Shown piece by piece: positions 40,829 through 52,942 of a stretch of 64,000 bases of DNA. The translations under genes were made by a program, and so were the position numbers. The notes beneath the pieces were generated by a model that was given only the letters and a program-made list of their open reading frames with translations, made no database searches and was not told where the DNA came from. The stretch's first letter is position 1, and each line of letters begins with the position of its first letter. The stretch comes from Plectosphaerella cucumerina (lineage: Eukaryota > Ascomycota > Sordariomycetes > Glomerellales > Plectosphaerellaceae), in the NCBI GenBank assembly GCA_020746995.1, contig JAGPXD010000001.1, positions 5,704,001-5,768,000 on the forward strand, written 5' to 3'.

Positions 40829-41776
40829 TCACCGGCGCGCCTGGCGGTTCGAGGATCGCGTCGGCGAAGGGAGGTTGTACCGCGTCCGCCTCGCCTTCTG
40901 CCTGCTCTCCTCGCAAGGGCTCTTGCACTGGGGGCAGGTGAAGTCGCACTCGTCGATGCGCACGCGGACGAGACACTTTGAGCATCGCCACCAGCCGTCG
41001 GCCATGCGCCTTGTCTCGAGCCAGCCCTCGTCGATGGGCGACCCCCGCTTGCAGATGTCCTCGGTATGGAAATCGCGGAGGTGGTCGCGGAAGTGGTCTC
41101 GCCGGCCAAACGGCTCATGCCTCCTCGCGCACTTTGAGTAGTCGCATACGTACGTCTCCTTGGCCGTGCTCGCTGAGTGTACCTGCGCGTAGTGCCTCTG
41201 CAGGTCCGCCAGACGCTTGAACGCCCCCGCGGTGCAGTCGGCCGTCAGGCACACCCACCGGCGCGTCTCGGACGTCATATCCTGGCTCCATCGTTGGCTG
41301 CCGCCGCCGCTTGAGGAGCTTCCACCCCGCCGGCTCGAGCCGCTGTCGTTGGAGTGGCGGATGTACTCGGGCACGCCCGCTCCGGGCACGTACTGAGGCT
41401 GCAACCGCCAGAACCCGCTGTCGTCGTCGGCCACGTAGTCGTACTGCGTCCAGTCGATCTGGGTGTCGGCCTCGTCGTAGCCGCCTGAGGATGTCGTCGA
41501 AGATGCCATGCCCTCACCGCCGGCGCCGCTGATGCTGCCGGCGGTGCCGTAGCTGCCGTTTTCCCGCTCCACATCGTCGGCCGTTGTCGGCGAGAAGGCG
41601 TACGCCGACACGGAGGCTTCGGAGCCGGGCGTCAGTGGCCCGTAGGAGCTGGCGTTGGAGAGTTGTCTCGAAAGATGGGTGGGCTCAGAGAGCACGGGGG
41701 AGTTGATGTACCAGTCCAGGGGAGAGGATACCTCGGGCATGCGTGGATCGGACACTTCGTGGCGGCGCCGGGTCAT
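40829..41776 (-). CDS. C2H2 zinc-finger protein
   Basis: A 315-aa single-exon gene, probably a nuclear DNA-binding protein. The N-terminal 165 residues are Ser/Gly/Tyr-rich and acidic, likely disordered and possibly activating. Two C2H2-type fingers follow: WVCLTADCTAGAFKRLADL ending in QRHYAQVH (C-x4-C-x12-H-x4-H), then YVCDYSKCARRHEPFGRRD with a following DHLRDFH. A further Cys4 zinc-ribbon-like unit (WRCSKCLVRV to FTCPQCKSPC) lies near residues 262-292. The last 25 residues are basic. The combination of two C2H2 fingers with a Cys4 ribbon occurs in several uncharacterised ascomycete proteins; I do not recognise a named gene. A 4.2-kb gene-free region lies upstream of its start, as is common for developmental regulators. 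Confidence 0.85.
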   Translation of the reverse strand: MTRRRHEVSDPRMPEVSSPLDWYINSPVLSEPTHLSRQLSNASSYGPLTPGSEASVSAYAFSPTTADDVERENGSYGTAGSISGAGGEGMASSTTSSGGYDEADTQIDWTQYDYVADDDSGFWRLQPQYVPGAGVPEYIRHSNDSGSSRRGGSSSSGGGSQRWSQDMTSETRRWVCLTADCTAGAFKRLADLQRHYAQVHSASTAKETYVCDYSKCARRHEPFGRRDHFRDHLRDFHTEDICKRGSPIDEGWLETRRMADGWWRCSKCLVRVRIDECDFTCPQCKSPCEESRQKARRTRYNLPSPTRSSNRQARR

Positions 41777-44700
41777 AGTGTCTGTGATGGGATGAATAGC
41801 ACAGGTGCGTCGTTCTGGCTTTTTTTCTGCGCCAGGGTCTGTCGAGAAGGGGGAGAGGAAAGAAGGTCGGTGGGGTTGCTGGAATCACGAGCTCATATGA
41901 TGGCTGTGAACAGAGCGTGGGGGGGCACTGGCGAAGAGGTCCCGGGACGCAATGGATCAAGAAATGGCCTGTGCTATGGGCGAGAGTCAGCTAGCAAGTC
42001 CACAATGAGGAAAAGATATAAGGCTGTCCGCCGGGTTGGTGCATGATGATGAGGTACAGACCTGAGGCAGAGGGTCGGTCAATGGATATCGTGTCCTGGT
42101 TCTGCTCTGCTGTGGCAGAGATCGGTTCACTTTTGAGACGAGGCGGACACGGCTGTGGACTGCTTTCAAGATGTTTGCTGTCTCGTTGGGCTCCTGGTAT
42201 GACACGAGACCCGGGTGGTGGTTCTCTCAAATATTTCGACGCCGACGGGGTTGACAGATGCTCTGCCCCTCTCACGCCCCCCCTTCACCCCTCCCCCCCT
42301 CCCTTCCCGTTCGAGTTCACCCCTCCCTTTCTTCCCGACGTGGTGATGGAACCGAGGAATGGGGCAGTGACATGGCGGGCTGGGGTCACGTCTGGTCTGA
42401 GGCCCGCACCGCACCGAGAAAGCAGCTGTGCCGCACGCGGCGCCGAAACGCGGACGGGGGCCCTGCGAAGGTGAAGAGCCTCAAGAAGGCAAGTCGGGTC
42501 AGGTCCTCTACCGTGCGTCAAGGGAAGCTGTCTGTCATGACAGGGGTCCGCGAGACCCGGCCGGCCAAGGCCCAAGGGTGCCAGTGGCCACCGCCGTGCC
42601 GTCCACACTCAAAAAACCATCGCGAATGTGCGTGGGGCGCCGCGACACCCCTTTGAGGAGGAGCTCCATCCGGTTCTTGGCTTCCGCGTGGAAGGGGCCT
42701 CGTTGCCTCGGTGAGATGCCGCTGGTAGAGGGGCGTGTGCGTCGAGCTGTTCCCGTGGATGGTAGTGATGGAGGAGGGGGTGTGGTAGCTGTCCGGGTAG
42801 ATAGCCTTTGACTATTACAGCTCTGCCACAGTACCTACTACCACTACCTTGAAATCGAAGAGAGTCAGGCGTTCGGGCTGGGTTCCGGACTAGGGTTTGT
42901 GATCTCACTGCCTATCGGCGGCGCAGGGCTGTCCTGTCCAGTCTTGTCAGTGATGTGATGGACCGAGCGGAGAAGAAGAAGAAGACTTGCAGTGGGGGAC
43001 GTGCTTGCCAGTTGCAAGTTGCCAGTGGTACCGAGGGGGTGCGTCTGGTGCGGCGAAGGGGGGTGCGAATAGAGGTCACGCCTGAATGTCGCGGTGCGGT
43101 TCAAGTTCGGCGCCAATTCGATTGGTGGGCTTCGGGCTGCGCAGCCGGGTCGAGCCTGAAGAGAAGGTCGGCCATTGGGTCCAGGTTCCAGTTTCGCTGT
43201 CCAAAGAAGGACAGAAGGGGCAGCTCGAATCGGTACGAGCAAGTAGGCTCTGCTGGACGCCCGGCGTAGATTCGCAGATTGATCGTGGCTGGGTTCCGGA
43301 TAGTGCAGCAAGATGAACTGAGCTACGCATCATGTCTTTTGCTAGTGCGGTTGCCAGACGGGCCAGACCCCCCCTGCTCTTTCCGCTTGATGTCACTTGA
43401 CACCCTTGCACCCCCCAGGGGCTTTCTTCTTTTCAGCGGGTTTCGTTTCCCCAGGTGGGCACCACTCGACACGACACTGGAGCACACGAACACTGTTTGG
43501 ACGCCCATTGCACCAGGCCAGGGGCCCACGAGGTTGGGCCGGGTGCTGGTACCGCGCGACGGAATAATTCTTGCCCTTTTCTGTTCTGATTACTGAACGG
43601 GCTGTGACACTGCCACAATTCGCCTGCAGCGCGAGCGCGGCCTTGCCCTGTCACCGCATATATTGCTCGCTTGTCTGGTTCCGCGTGTGGCTCCCCGGCT
43701 CACGGTTGGATCGATGCAATCTCCCCCCTCCACCGTGACCCTTCTTCCCCGCCGCATGCTCGTAGAAGAGCCTAAGAAGGTTGATACTGACCCCGTCAAG
43801 CCACCTTAACCCTTGCTTGCTTGCTTCACTTGAGGCCATCGTGCAGTTCGCCCGGATGTCGACGCCACGCCCGCTGACGACGACATCGATGCATATGATG
43901 CTGCTCTCCTCATTCCATGTCTTGTCTATGTCACGTCGGGTAATTTCTTCTTGGTATTGATGGAGCCTGGAGTAACCTCGTTGCTGCAACGGGCGAGCTG
44001 CCTGTGTCTTTTCGTGGCGGAGGTCCATCCATGACGGCAACGTCAAACGTCCACTCAGGCTGCGGGGATTAGCTATGGGACGATGTGACCGAAGACAGCT
44101 TTGAGGTTCAGACGCCAAGCGCCCTAGACGTCAAACTTGACCACTGGTCAACGTGGGTTCCTGACTTCTCTCCACTGCCTGGCCTGACTGAGTGACGGGA
44201 TCGGAGCGGGCGTTTGTTTTTTTCTTTCTCTCTTTTGCTCCGCCTCCTCGAATGCTGGTCACGACTGGACGCCAAGCTCATCGGACAACCAAGGCGGCTG
44301 GCGGGAGCCGCGACAAGCACACGGACATGATTCGACGGGGCCATCTGGCGAGGGGGGAGATTGGCCGGGGTGGGCGCTACAGGGACCCTGGAACGTTGAG
44401 TCCGACGTCTGAGGACGAGCAGTGTGTAGTCATGTTTGCCTTCAAGCACGAAACCTGAGTGACAGAGATGACACTGGTAGGGACATAGTCTAGGTAGCAC
44501 AACCAACTCATACACCGATGCAGATGCCCGGCCTTCTGTCTGCCTTTCGACTGGACACTGAGCAAGGCGGTCGGCAAGGGTGTAAACTGAAGTACCTTTC
44601 AGTTCAACTTGGCCAGGGATGATGATGGTCCGCGGAGAAGAATCAAAGGTGGACAGGATACGGCCCAATGACACAACGCAGATCCCGGAGAGAAGGTGTC

Positions 44701-45986
44701 ACCCTGGGGCTGGATGTCATTGATGACCGAAGCCGGCCCGGCCAGGAACACGGAGCCCAACCCCGTCGAATCCGGGGAAGAAGGTACCCGATCATCGAAC
44801 AATGCCCCCTTCACTGGCACCGCCACACTCGTGGATACCGGGGCCTGTAAGCAGACAAGCAGATAAGGAAGGGTACAGGTAGCACGAACAAACGCTATCG
44901 CCAGCTTTTGAACCCTCACCTCACCGAACCGGGGACCTACCCCTGCTGCAGCGCTGCTGTGGCCGATCCGACCCTTCTGCCTACAGATGTATCCTGAGAT
45001 GACATGCCGCCGGCGGGAAAAAGCGGGCGCGCGCTTGTGCCTCTCGCCCTGCGCTGCCTCACTCATGGCACTCAAACCCCACGGAAACATATCCCACCCA
45101 GCCGCCACGCCGCCCACCATGATGTTTTCTCCGTCTCACAGCATGCCCCTGACCGCCAGACAGCCGCGTTTCATGAGCTTAGCTCGTCCGACCCCCCCTC
45201 GGGGGCCGCAGCCGGGCAAAAAAAGGGCTGGCGCGCCGCCGGGGTGACCCATGATGGTTTTCTGTACAATAGTCCCAATAACTCGCTCGGGGTGGCGCGC
45301 GGAAGAACGAGATTGAGATTGGGGCATACATTAGCGCTCGCTGCCAACGCGCTCTCTCCGCGAATGTGCCATCGTGATGGCCGGTCGTCACATCACACAC
45401 CCCCGGTCAGCCCTCTTGGCTGCCTCCCGGGCGAGAACGATTTCGGCGCCGTGGCCGCCATCTACATTGCCGGCCCTGCGGGATGGATGCCCACATGGCC
45501 CGGCGACACCCCTCCCCCCTCCCTTTCCCCGGGAACTACTACGGGCGGCCCGCTATCGAGGCGTGGGCTGGCTCCCTGGTCTCTGCAACACACACCTACA
45601 CCGCCAGCCTCACATTCTGGAAGGGCAGGTTGCCTTTCCACGCTGGCAAGGCTACTACTGCACGGTCCCGGCTCGTGCCGTGTCAGTCGCTTACGAAGAA
45701 AACAAACCCGCAAACGGAACCAAAAGTGCAGGCAGACAGATGTGAGAACGGGATCCCAAAGCGGGATCCGACGTGGGAAGAGTGTATTCGTCGAAAACTC
45801 CAGGCCAGCTCCCATATTCCGCGAGAGGTGGCAAGTCATGTTCCCTTTCAGCAAGGGAAACGATAAGAACGCCTGGGCAAGGAGCCCCCTGAACCGTAGG
45901 GGAGCCCGTCTCTGCAAACCGTTTGCCGAGCCCCTTGTGCCCCCCTGCCGCCCCCTACCGGAAGAATTTACCTACCCACACTGATC
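41777..45986. other. 4.2-kb gene-free region
   Basis: This runs from the start of the C2H2 gene to the 3' end of not3. It includes a pyrimidine tract at about 42263-42333 (runs of C and CCCTCC). Possible frames (for example 43651-44118 minus and 45004-45984 plus) have no domain, signal peptide or consistent codon bias. The left 1-2 kb is probably the promoter and leader of the zinc-finger gene. An ncRNA or a fast-evolving multi-exon gene cannot be excluded from sequence alone. Confidence 0.4.
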
Positions 45987-48062
45987 TTACACCTCGTCCT
46001 CAAGGAACTTGTAGGCAAACTTAAAGTCGGCCTTGCGGCGGTTCATCCTGTGTCCGTGGTTAGCTCGGGATCAATGAGATAGACGCGAAGCAAGGTATGA
46101 CCTACCATGTGGACTCGTAGTCGAAGAACCGGTAGGTGCCCTGCTCGAACTCCTCCGTAATGTTCTTCGGCTCCTCGTGCCTCTGGAACCACGTCTGGTA
46201 CTGCTTGTGGAAGCGCCAGCTCTGGTCCTTGAGCGCCTTGGCGGCAAGGTATTGCTGCGCGGTGCCCTGCTTGTAGTAGAAGACGTAGAAGAGCGTGTCC
46301 GGGTCGATCTTGGAGTACAGCTGCGGGTTCTCGAAGATGGGCAGAGGCTCCTGAGGGAAGCCAGACATGCTGCTGGTCGGCACGGGGACGTCGGGCTTGT
46401 ACGTCCTCGGCACGTCCATATCCATGACCTCGGGCATCGAGTTCTGGCTGTTCTGGAGCATGAGCATCGTGCTCTGCGACGTCGCGCTGACCGGCTTCTT
46501 GTGGGTGATCTTGAAGGACTCGACGAGGTCCTGGAGGCTGGCGGGGAGGTGGTAGATGGACTCTTCCTCCTCCTCTTCGTCCTCCTGCTCGACCTCCTTC
46601 TCTTCCTCCTCCACCACGGGCGCCTTGGAACGCCTGGTGCCGTTGCGCTGGGGTGTCGCTAAATCACAGTCAGTCATCTTCACTCTTCCCGCTGGGAACG
46701 CATGTGTGGAATGCATACCCTTGACAGCCTCTGCCGGCTCGGCAGCGGGCTGCGCCTGAGCTTGAGCCTGAGCCTTTGCTGATCCTCTGGACTTCTCCGC
46801 CTTGGGCAGGTTTGGTGTCGCCCTTGCGCTGGGCGCCGGATCCGACTCCTTGCCCGACACGAGGTGTGCAGAGCTTGTCGCGGGAGAGCTGGCCGCGCTC
46901 GTCTTGGCCTGGGCGAGCGCCACACCTGTCGGGACTGGGGATTGTCCTGGTGGGGGTGGCAGAGGGGCGATACCGATCTTGTCGTTCGCGGCGGCCGCAG
47001 CGGCTGCCGAAGCGTACTTCAGACCCTCGGCGGGGCGTGCGGGAATGGTGGCGGGCTTCATGGCCGGGCCGTTGGAGTTGCCGTTGCTCAGGCTCGGGAG
47101 CGGTGTATGCAGCGTCGCCAGGGCGGGGAGCGGGGACTTGACTTGAGCGCTCGGTTTCCTCGCCGCCACGACGGCGGCCTCGGCGATCTGCTTCGCCTTT
47201 GTGGCTGGCGCTGGCTTGGGCTCGGGTTCGGGCGCGACTTCTTCGGCAAGAGAAGCGTTGTCCTGCGACGAACCCTTGTCCTCTGACGGCATACCGTACA
47301 CACCCTCGTCCTCGTTCAGGTTGAGATCATCGTACATGGTGTCGTCCTCGATGAAGTCGTCGTTCATGTTGTCCGTCACGTAGTACCTGATGCTCTCCTC
47401 CAGATCTGTGACGGCGTCCGTGTCGATGCCGCCATTCTCCAGGGACCGTCGTATCAGCTCGAGCTTGCCTTGGTGCCACTTGTGTTGCTCGATGACTCGG
47501 TCAATCTCGGCCACCCGGTTCGCCTTTGCCGCCTTGTCCTTGCCCTTCTTCAGGCCCTGTTGCAGGACCTCGGACTCGGCCTCGAGGGTCTCGATCTGCT
47601 GCTCGAGCTCTTCGACTTGGTTTGCCAGGAATTCGCCTGCTTCTGCCCGCGCCTGTTCTGCGGGGTCGAGTTTCGCTGAGGACGCCAGACCTTCTTTCGA
47701 GTACGCTTTCGTCTTCATGGCCTTCTCGACGGCCTTGAAGCGTTCCATTTGCTGTAGGCCTTTGGTCAGCAGACGCACAAGCGGAATCGGATTCCAAGGG
47801 AACAAACCGTCTCGATCAGTTTCCGGTGGTCCAGCAACGGACCCTTGTCCTTGATGTCGTTGCTGGCCGCCCATGTCTTGATCTGGTCCCTTAGGCGCTG
47901 GAGCTTCTTGATCTCACGCTTCAGGTTATCCTCAAGCTTCTCTTTTTGGGAAGCATTGTTTGACTGCTCAATCTTCTCGTAGATGCCCTCGAACTCGACG
48001 ACTCCTTCGGCCACCTTCTTGAAGCACTTGTCAATCTCTTGTTGCAGTTTCCGTGCCGCCAT
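45987..48062 (-). CDS. not3: CCR4-NOT complex subunit Not3/Not5
   Basis: 633 aa from minus-strand exons 48062-47808, 47751-46719, 46658-46106 and 46047-45987. It is a scaffold subunit of the CCR4-NOT deadenylase, linking mRNA decay, translation and transcription. The N-terminal Not3 coiled-coil domain (about 1-230) starts MAARKLQQEIDKCFKKV, continues with LRDQIKTWAASNDIKDK, and RKLIET joins QMERFKAVEKAMKTKAYSK across intron 1, exactly as in the family. The middle is disordered, Pro/Ala/Ser-rich, with an acidic EEEEKEVEQEDEEEEEE run. The C-terminal NOT box (about 500-633) contains DTLFYVFYYKQGTAQQYLAAK and the closing W-x-NRRKADFKFAYKFLED, which needs intron 3. Intron 2 (46659-46718) is exactly 60 nt and contains no stop, so a retained form with 20 extra residues is possible. 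It shares a divergent promoter with the deacylase gene. Confidence 0.92.
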
Positions 48063-48925
48063 TGTGTGCTGTGTTTACGGCGACGTTGCCGTGGGTGCTG
48101 GGGATGGGTGTGGTGGTGTGTGGTAGCGGTCGGGGTGTCTTGTCGGTCGCAAGTTCGGGTTGGGTGTCTCCTGGTAGGAGCTGTGGTCCGGTGTGAGCGC
48201 GACCGGGAGTGTTGGAGGTATAGCTTTGGGGCGATTGGCAGCACCTGATCATTCGGTGAGGGCGCGATGCTGTCCCTCCGCGTGCTTGTGGGATGTGTGG
48301 TGTTGGGTTTAGCTTGATGAGGCTGTTTGATCGCTGCGCTTCTGGAAGAAGGTCGGATGTAGACGCGAGCGACCGGGGGATAAATGGGTCCGTACTCTCT
48401 ACTGCAGACTTGTTATCGGCTGGAGGGGACAAGCCCCTCTCAAGCGACCGCGTTTGGTTTGAGATCGATAAAGACCGGGGGAGGTTGTTGTTCAGACTTG
48501 ACGGAGAGCGATGTCAAGCGGCCAGCGGTTTGTTTACAACCTTGTGCTGGCTTGTGAAGGTGAATAAAAAGAAGTTTCCTTAACGCGGTCGGGAAAAGAG
48601 TGACCTGCCCTAGTAACGGCAGGAGGGCACGTGCACGGACCCTGTCTGCGTTCAACCACTGCACGCAAGGCCAGCCAGGCTCAGGGACAGATACCGACAG
48701 GGGTGACATGGTCATCCGGCATCCACCTGCCAGTGGAGGCGCCCGGGCCGCCTAATTCCAGCTTGCCTTGCACCCAAGGAGGACTCAATCACGAGGTGCC
48801 TTGGAAATCGGAACGATTGCACACTCCTGGCCTTGTCACCAGCAACTTGAGCTTCGAAAAGGGATCACCACTTGGCAAATTACTCAGCAGCAAGCACACA
48901 TCAGCGACAAGCTGAAACTCCTATC
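48063..48925. promoter_or_regulatory. bidirectional promoter of not3 and dtd1
   Basis: 863 bp between divergent ATGs. The inverted CCAAT word GCGATTGGC at about 48231-48239 lies 170 bp upstream of not3. No gene seen. Confidence 0.55.
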
Positions 48926-49779
48926 ATGAAGGGTTTGCCTGCTCCTCTCAAATCTCCTAATATTCATCGGCTTGAGCAAGGGCCTTGCTGACAATGGTCT
49001 AGCCATCCTCCAACGTGTGCTGTCTGCCTCTGTGACAGTAGAGCAAGAGCTGGTCTCATCGATAGGAAAGGGTGTTCTGGTGTTTGCTGCCGTTGCCCCT
49101 GGAGACACAGAAAAAGAGGCCGATTCATTGGCGTCTAAAGTCCTAAAGATGAAGCTCTGGGATGATGAGTCTGGCGGCAGAGTATGTTTGACAATTCAAG
49201 ACTCCATGATGGGCATCAAGCTGAAACAAGTCCTCGTGCACCTAGTGGAAGAACAGTGTGCAGGATATCAACGGAGAGGTTCTGTGTGGTGAGTGATATC
49301 AGCCTTGACCTGCTTCCAGTGCATAGCCCTTGGCTGTGAAGCTGACGTCGGCCAGTCTCACAATTCACCTTGCTTGCCAAAACAACAAAGGGTAGCAAGC
49401 CGGATTTTCACGGAGCCATGGGCGGCGAAGAAGCCAGTCGGCTCTACCACTACTTCCTCAAGAAGGTTCAGGATGGTTACATCGCTGATAGGGTCAAGAA
49501 CGGAAAATTCCAAGCGTACGAGCGCTGGCCCATTGATACCTCTAACCCAGCATGCTGAAATATTGCCAGGATGATGGAAGTTGCGTTGGTAAACGATGGA
49601 CCGGTATGCTCATCATATCTGGCGACTTGATGGATAGGCAAAGATCACTAACTGTTGTCCAGGTGACGTTGGAACTGAGTGTAGCTCCTAAGCCACCTCC
49701 TACTTCCAGTGGCAAGTCAAGCTCCATTAGCACTCCCAAACCGCAGACCCCCGAGCCCTCCACGCAACTTGGGAAGTAG
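48926..49779 (+). CDS. dtd1: D-aminoacyl-tRNA deacylase (DTD)
   Basis: 179 aa assembled from six short exons: 48926-48932, 49003-49181, 49246-49288, 49356-49515, 49570-49603 and 49663-49779. All junctions are GT-AG and in frame. The enzyme removes D-amino acids (and glycine mischarged on tRNA-Ala) from tRNA in the cytosol. Conserved blocks: MKAILQRVLSASVTV, SSIGKGVLVFAAV, KMKLWDDESGGRW, LCVSQFTLLA (the SQxT active-site motif, completed across intron 3), KPDFHGAMGGEEA and NDGPVTLEL (the Gly-cisPro chirality-checking motif, completed across intron 5). The start ATG is followed by only four coding bases before the first intron. The last 30 residues (PPPTSSGKSSS...) are a Pro/Ser/Thr-rich tail beyond the usual end at about 150 aa. 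Confidence 0.92.
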
Positions 49780-50365
49780 AGGACTGGATAGCTATAATTA
49801 CAGGCAAGGTCTCATGAATAGATGGCTCTTAGCACGAGGTGCACATGTTCAGGTCGTGCATGTTGAGCTGGCGTGCGGAGGTTGGACGATAGAACAAAGC
49901 ATACTCCATTTGCGGACAGCTCGCATTGATACAATCATGACGATAAATCTGCCATGATCCGTCCATGTCTGCCATGCTGCCAGTGAGCAGGAGCAGATTG
50001 TAATTCTGTCAAAACATGGCCCGGGCGCGTGGGCCGGCACTTTCCTGTACCACCCAAGCTATCGCGGGGTTCTACCAATTGGACCCAGCTAGAAACTTCC
50101 ACAGGAGCTTGACCCCACCTCGCGGCAGCGCAAAGCTGCCTGCCCGTTCCTCATCCCACCTCGAGACTACAAGTTCTTTCCCGTCGCCAAACAACCCATC
50201 TCTTCCTCAATCGTTCCAGCAAACACATCAGCACAGCCTTGATTTGCACTACAGAAGAAGCGCAACCCGTTTCTAAATCTCACCAGTTCTGTCTCACATC
50301 GGCAGCCTCGTGCCCCGCATCACCCATCCAACCTCCCTTACCACTCCAACGACCCGATCACAACA
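49780..50365. other. intergenic region, promoter of cpr6
   Basis: 586 bp between two plus-strand genes. It contains CCAATT near 50077 and a C/T-rich leader before the ATG at 50366. No gene seen. Confidence 0.5.
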
Positions 50366-51581
50366 ATGGCTTCCGAGGCCCCCGCCGAGAACAAGGCCAT
50401 CCGCAGCCGGGTGTTCTTCGAGATTGCGGTCGGTGGTAAGTCCATTGGCCGTATCTCTATGGAGCTCTACGACGACCTCGTGCCCAAGACGGCGGAGAAC
50501 TTCCGCGCCCTCTGCACCGGAGAGAAGGGCCTGGGCAAGGCTGGCAAGCCCCTGCACTACAAGGGCTCCATCTTCCATCGCGTAATCAAGCAATTCATGA
50601 TTCAGGGTGGTGACTTCACCGAGGGCAATGGCACCGGCGGCGAGTCCATCTACGGCCAGAAGTTCGCCGACGAGGCTTTCCCCAAGAAGCACGACAAGCC
50701 CTTCCTCCTGTCCATGGCCAATGCCGGACCCGGTAAGCTCCTGCGATCCTCCCCCGGTCAATGAAGACGTACTGACAGAAGCGTCTGCGACAGACACGAA
50801 CGGCTCGCAATTCTTCATCACGACGGTCCCTACCCCCCACCTCGACAACAAGCACGTCGTCTTCGGCGAGGTCATCAGCGGCAAGTCCGTCGTTCGCCAG
50901 ATCGAGAACCTCCCCACCCAGTCGGGCGACAAGCCCAACAAGGAGGTGGCCATCATCGACTGTGGTGTCCTCGAGGGAGATGAGGCTCTTGCCGCGGACG
51001 TCAAGGCCCCGGACTCGACCGGCGATGCCTTCGAGGACTATCCTGAGGACTGCGCCACGCCGCCCACCGTCAAGGAGGTTCTCGAGATCGCCACGGCCTG
51101 CAAGGACTTTGGCAACCGCGCCTTCAAGAGCGGCGATGCGTCGCTGGCCATCGCCAAGTACCAGAAGGGCCTGCGCTACCTGAACGAGGAGCCGGACCTC
51201 GACAGCCTCCCGGATGCTGAGAAGGAGACTCTCCAGAACGAGCTGAGCGCTCTCCGATTCACTCTCAACAACAACTCGGCCCTCGCCAACATCAAGCTCG
51301 AGGCCTGGGAGGACGCAGTGCACGCCGCCGAGGGCGCTCTCGCCGTGGCGGACAAGAAGGACAGCAAGGTCAAGGACACGGACAGGGCCAAGGCGCTGTA
51401 CCGTCGTGGCTTCTCGAACGTGCGTCTCAAGGACGAGGACTCTGCAGTCAAGGATCTCGAGGCGGCTCACAAGCTGGTTCCGGCGGACGCGGCCATCATC
51501 AACGAGCTCAACGCCGTCAAGCAGAAGGCGAGCGCGCGTGCGGCGAAGGAGAAGGCTGCTTACAAGAAGTTCTTCTCGTGA
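50366..51581 (+). CDS. cpr6: cyclophilin-40 type peptidyl-prolyl isomerase (CLD + TPR)
   Basis: 384 aa from exons 50366-50732 and 50794-51581 (61-nt intron splitting an Asp codon). It is an Hsp90 co-chaperone in the cytosol. Residues about 12-180 are the cyclophilin domain, with catalytic FHRVIKQFMIQGGDF (Arg, Phe, Gln of the active site), MANAGPDTNGSQFFITT over the junction, and HLDNKHVVFGEV. The tryptophan that binds cyclosporin in CypA is His here (TPHLDNKH), as in other Cyp40 proteins, which lowers drug affinity. Residues about 220-375 form three TPR repeats (FGNRAFKSGDASLAIAKYQK; LNNNSALANIKLEAWEDAV; KALYRRGFSNVRLKDEDSA) that receive the MEEVD tail of Hsp90. Length fits the family (about 370). 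Confidence 0.95.
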
Positions 51582-52942
51582 GGGGTGCGCGGTGCCCTGG
51601 CCCGGGCTTCGTGGGCATACGAATGACGACCGAATGGCTGCAGGTTTCTATTGATCGGACCCGTTGGGACGGGCGGGATGAGCGGTGAGGACGGACAGAA
51701 GACGGGGATTCTCCCCCCAAAGCAAAAAACGAGAAAGTACTTGTTACCCCGGAGAACCTGTCACGGCCGGTGCTCGGCGCAGTACTTGTAGACACGCCCC
51801 GGAAAGGATCGTCTCGGCGACTAGGTAGAGAGACCCCATTACATGTTTATTATACCCCTTCTCTTCTCAGCAAGCTGCATTCCGATGCCGTAATGGCGCG
51901 GGCCCGGGTAGGGCCTTGTGACACACGCGTGCAGGCCCAGCCATGCCGCGCGTGGGCAGCAAGGGCACCAGGAGTCCTGGACCTGGCCACCAGAACCACC
52001 AGAGCTCCACACTTTGATCTTATCAGATCGATCTAATGTCCGATGTAGCTACCGCTGAAGGCATCATGGCCCCAGGAAAACCCCTCAGGCCCCAACAAGT
52101 CGACCCCTGGAGAGCAAACTCTGAAGGTCAGGTCCCAAACCCGCACCGCCGCGACTCCTCCGATGTCTCCGATCGGGGGGCTCGGCGGCGGGCGGGCTCA
52201 GCTTTCGCTCTTCGCTAGGCAAGGGGTTCGGCAACCCCACCTGCCAACTCCGGCTCCAGCGCGGTGCGGGGACTGGAAGCTGAGAGGTCGTCACCGATAG
52301 CACGAGGTGAGGTGTGCCAGTGACCCAGCTTCCCCTTATGTCACCATCCTGGGCGTCCCCAGCGTGCTTCCTCGGGGCGTGTGTCTACAGGTCTGCCGCG
52401 ACTAGTTCCTCGTGCCCGTTCCCCCTCGTGTCGTCAACAGTCGAGTCCCGTTTTCTGTAAATAGAGACGACGGTCCGGCTTCCTTGTTCTTGCGCTTTCT
52501 CCTACTTCTTCGTCCCAGCCAGGTCTGGTTTGGAAACTGCTTCTTCTTGGGACGATCGCCGAGCGCACTGCAACATTCGACACGCAACGCACACCGCATC
52601 AAGTCTCACGCAGATCCTCCTTGTACACCCCTGCTCTTTGCTCCTCCCGAGGCCCAGCTCCTAGACACACCTCAGGTCCTGTTCCTCGAACCGCCCGCCG
52701 CGTCGGCTGCTTCCTCCGACCTTTCGCCAATCGCCTCGTTCAGATCGGCCTGCCCAACAAAGCTTCTCTGCAATGGCCTCGATGGTGTTGATCACTGCCT
52801 ATTGATTCCCCTTTTCCCCAATCCTGCACTCCTACCCTCCATCGCCTGTCCTGTCACCGTAGATCGCCGCTACCGTTGACGCTCGCCTGCCCCGCCATTT
52901 GCCGACGTCACCCGCCATCTCGAATTCCAACGCCCGCCCACC
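51582..52942. other. intergenic region and leader of the F-box-like gene
   Basis: 1.36 kb. The left part is the cpr6 3' region. From about 52400 the sequence is C/T-rich, as in a leader. The frame 52412-52879 is Pro/Ser/Leu-rich and not convincing. No gene seen. Confidence 0.45.

Noticed and set aside
45004..45984. 326-codon plus-strand frame next to not3
   Set aside because: Low-complexity product, no domain, lacks codon bias of real genes here.
49552..49779. Separate small frame at the DTD 3' end
   Set aside because: It is the last exons of the DTD gene; the NDGPVTLEL motif is only formed after splicing.
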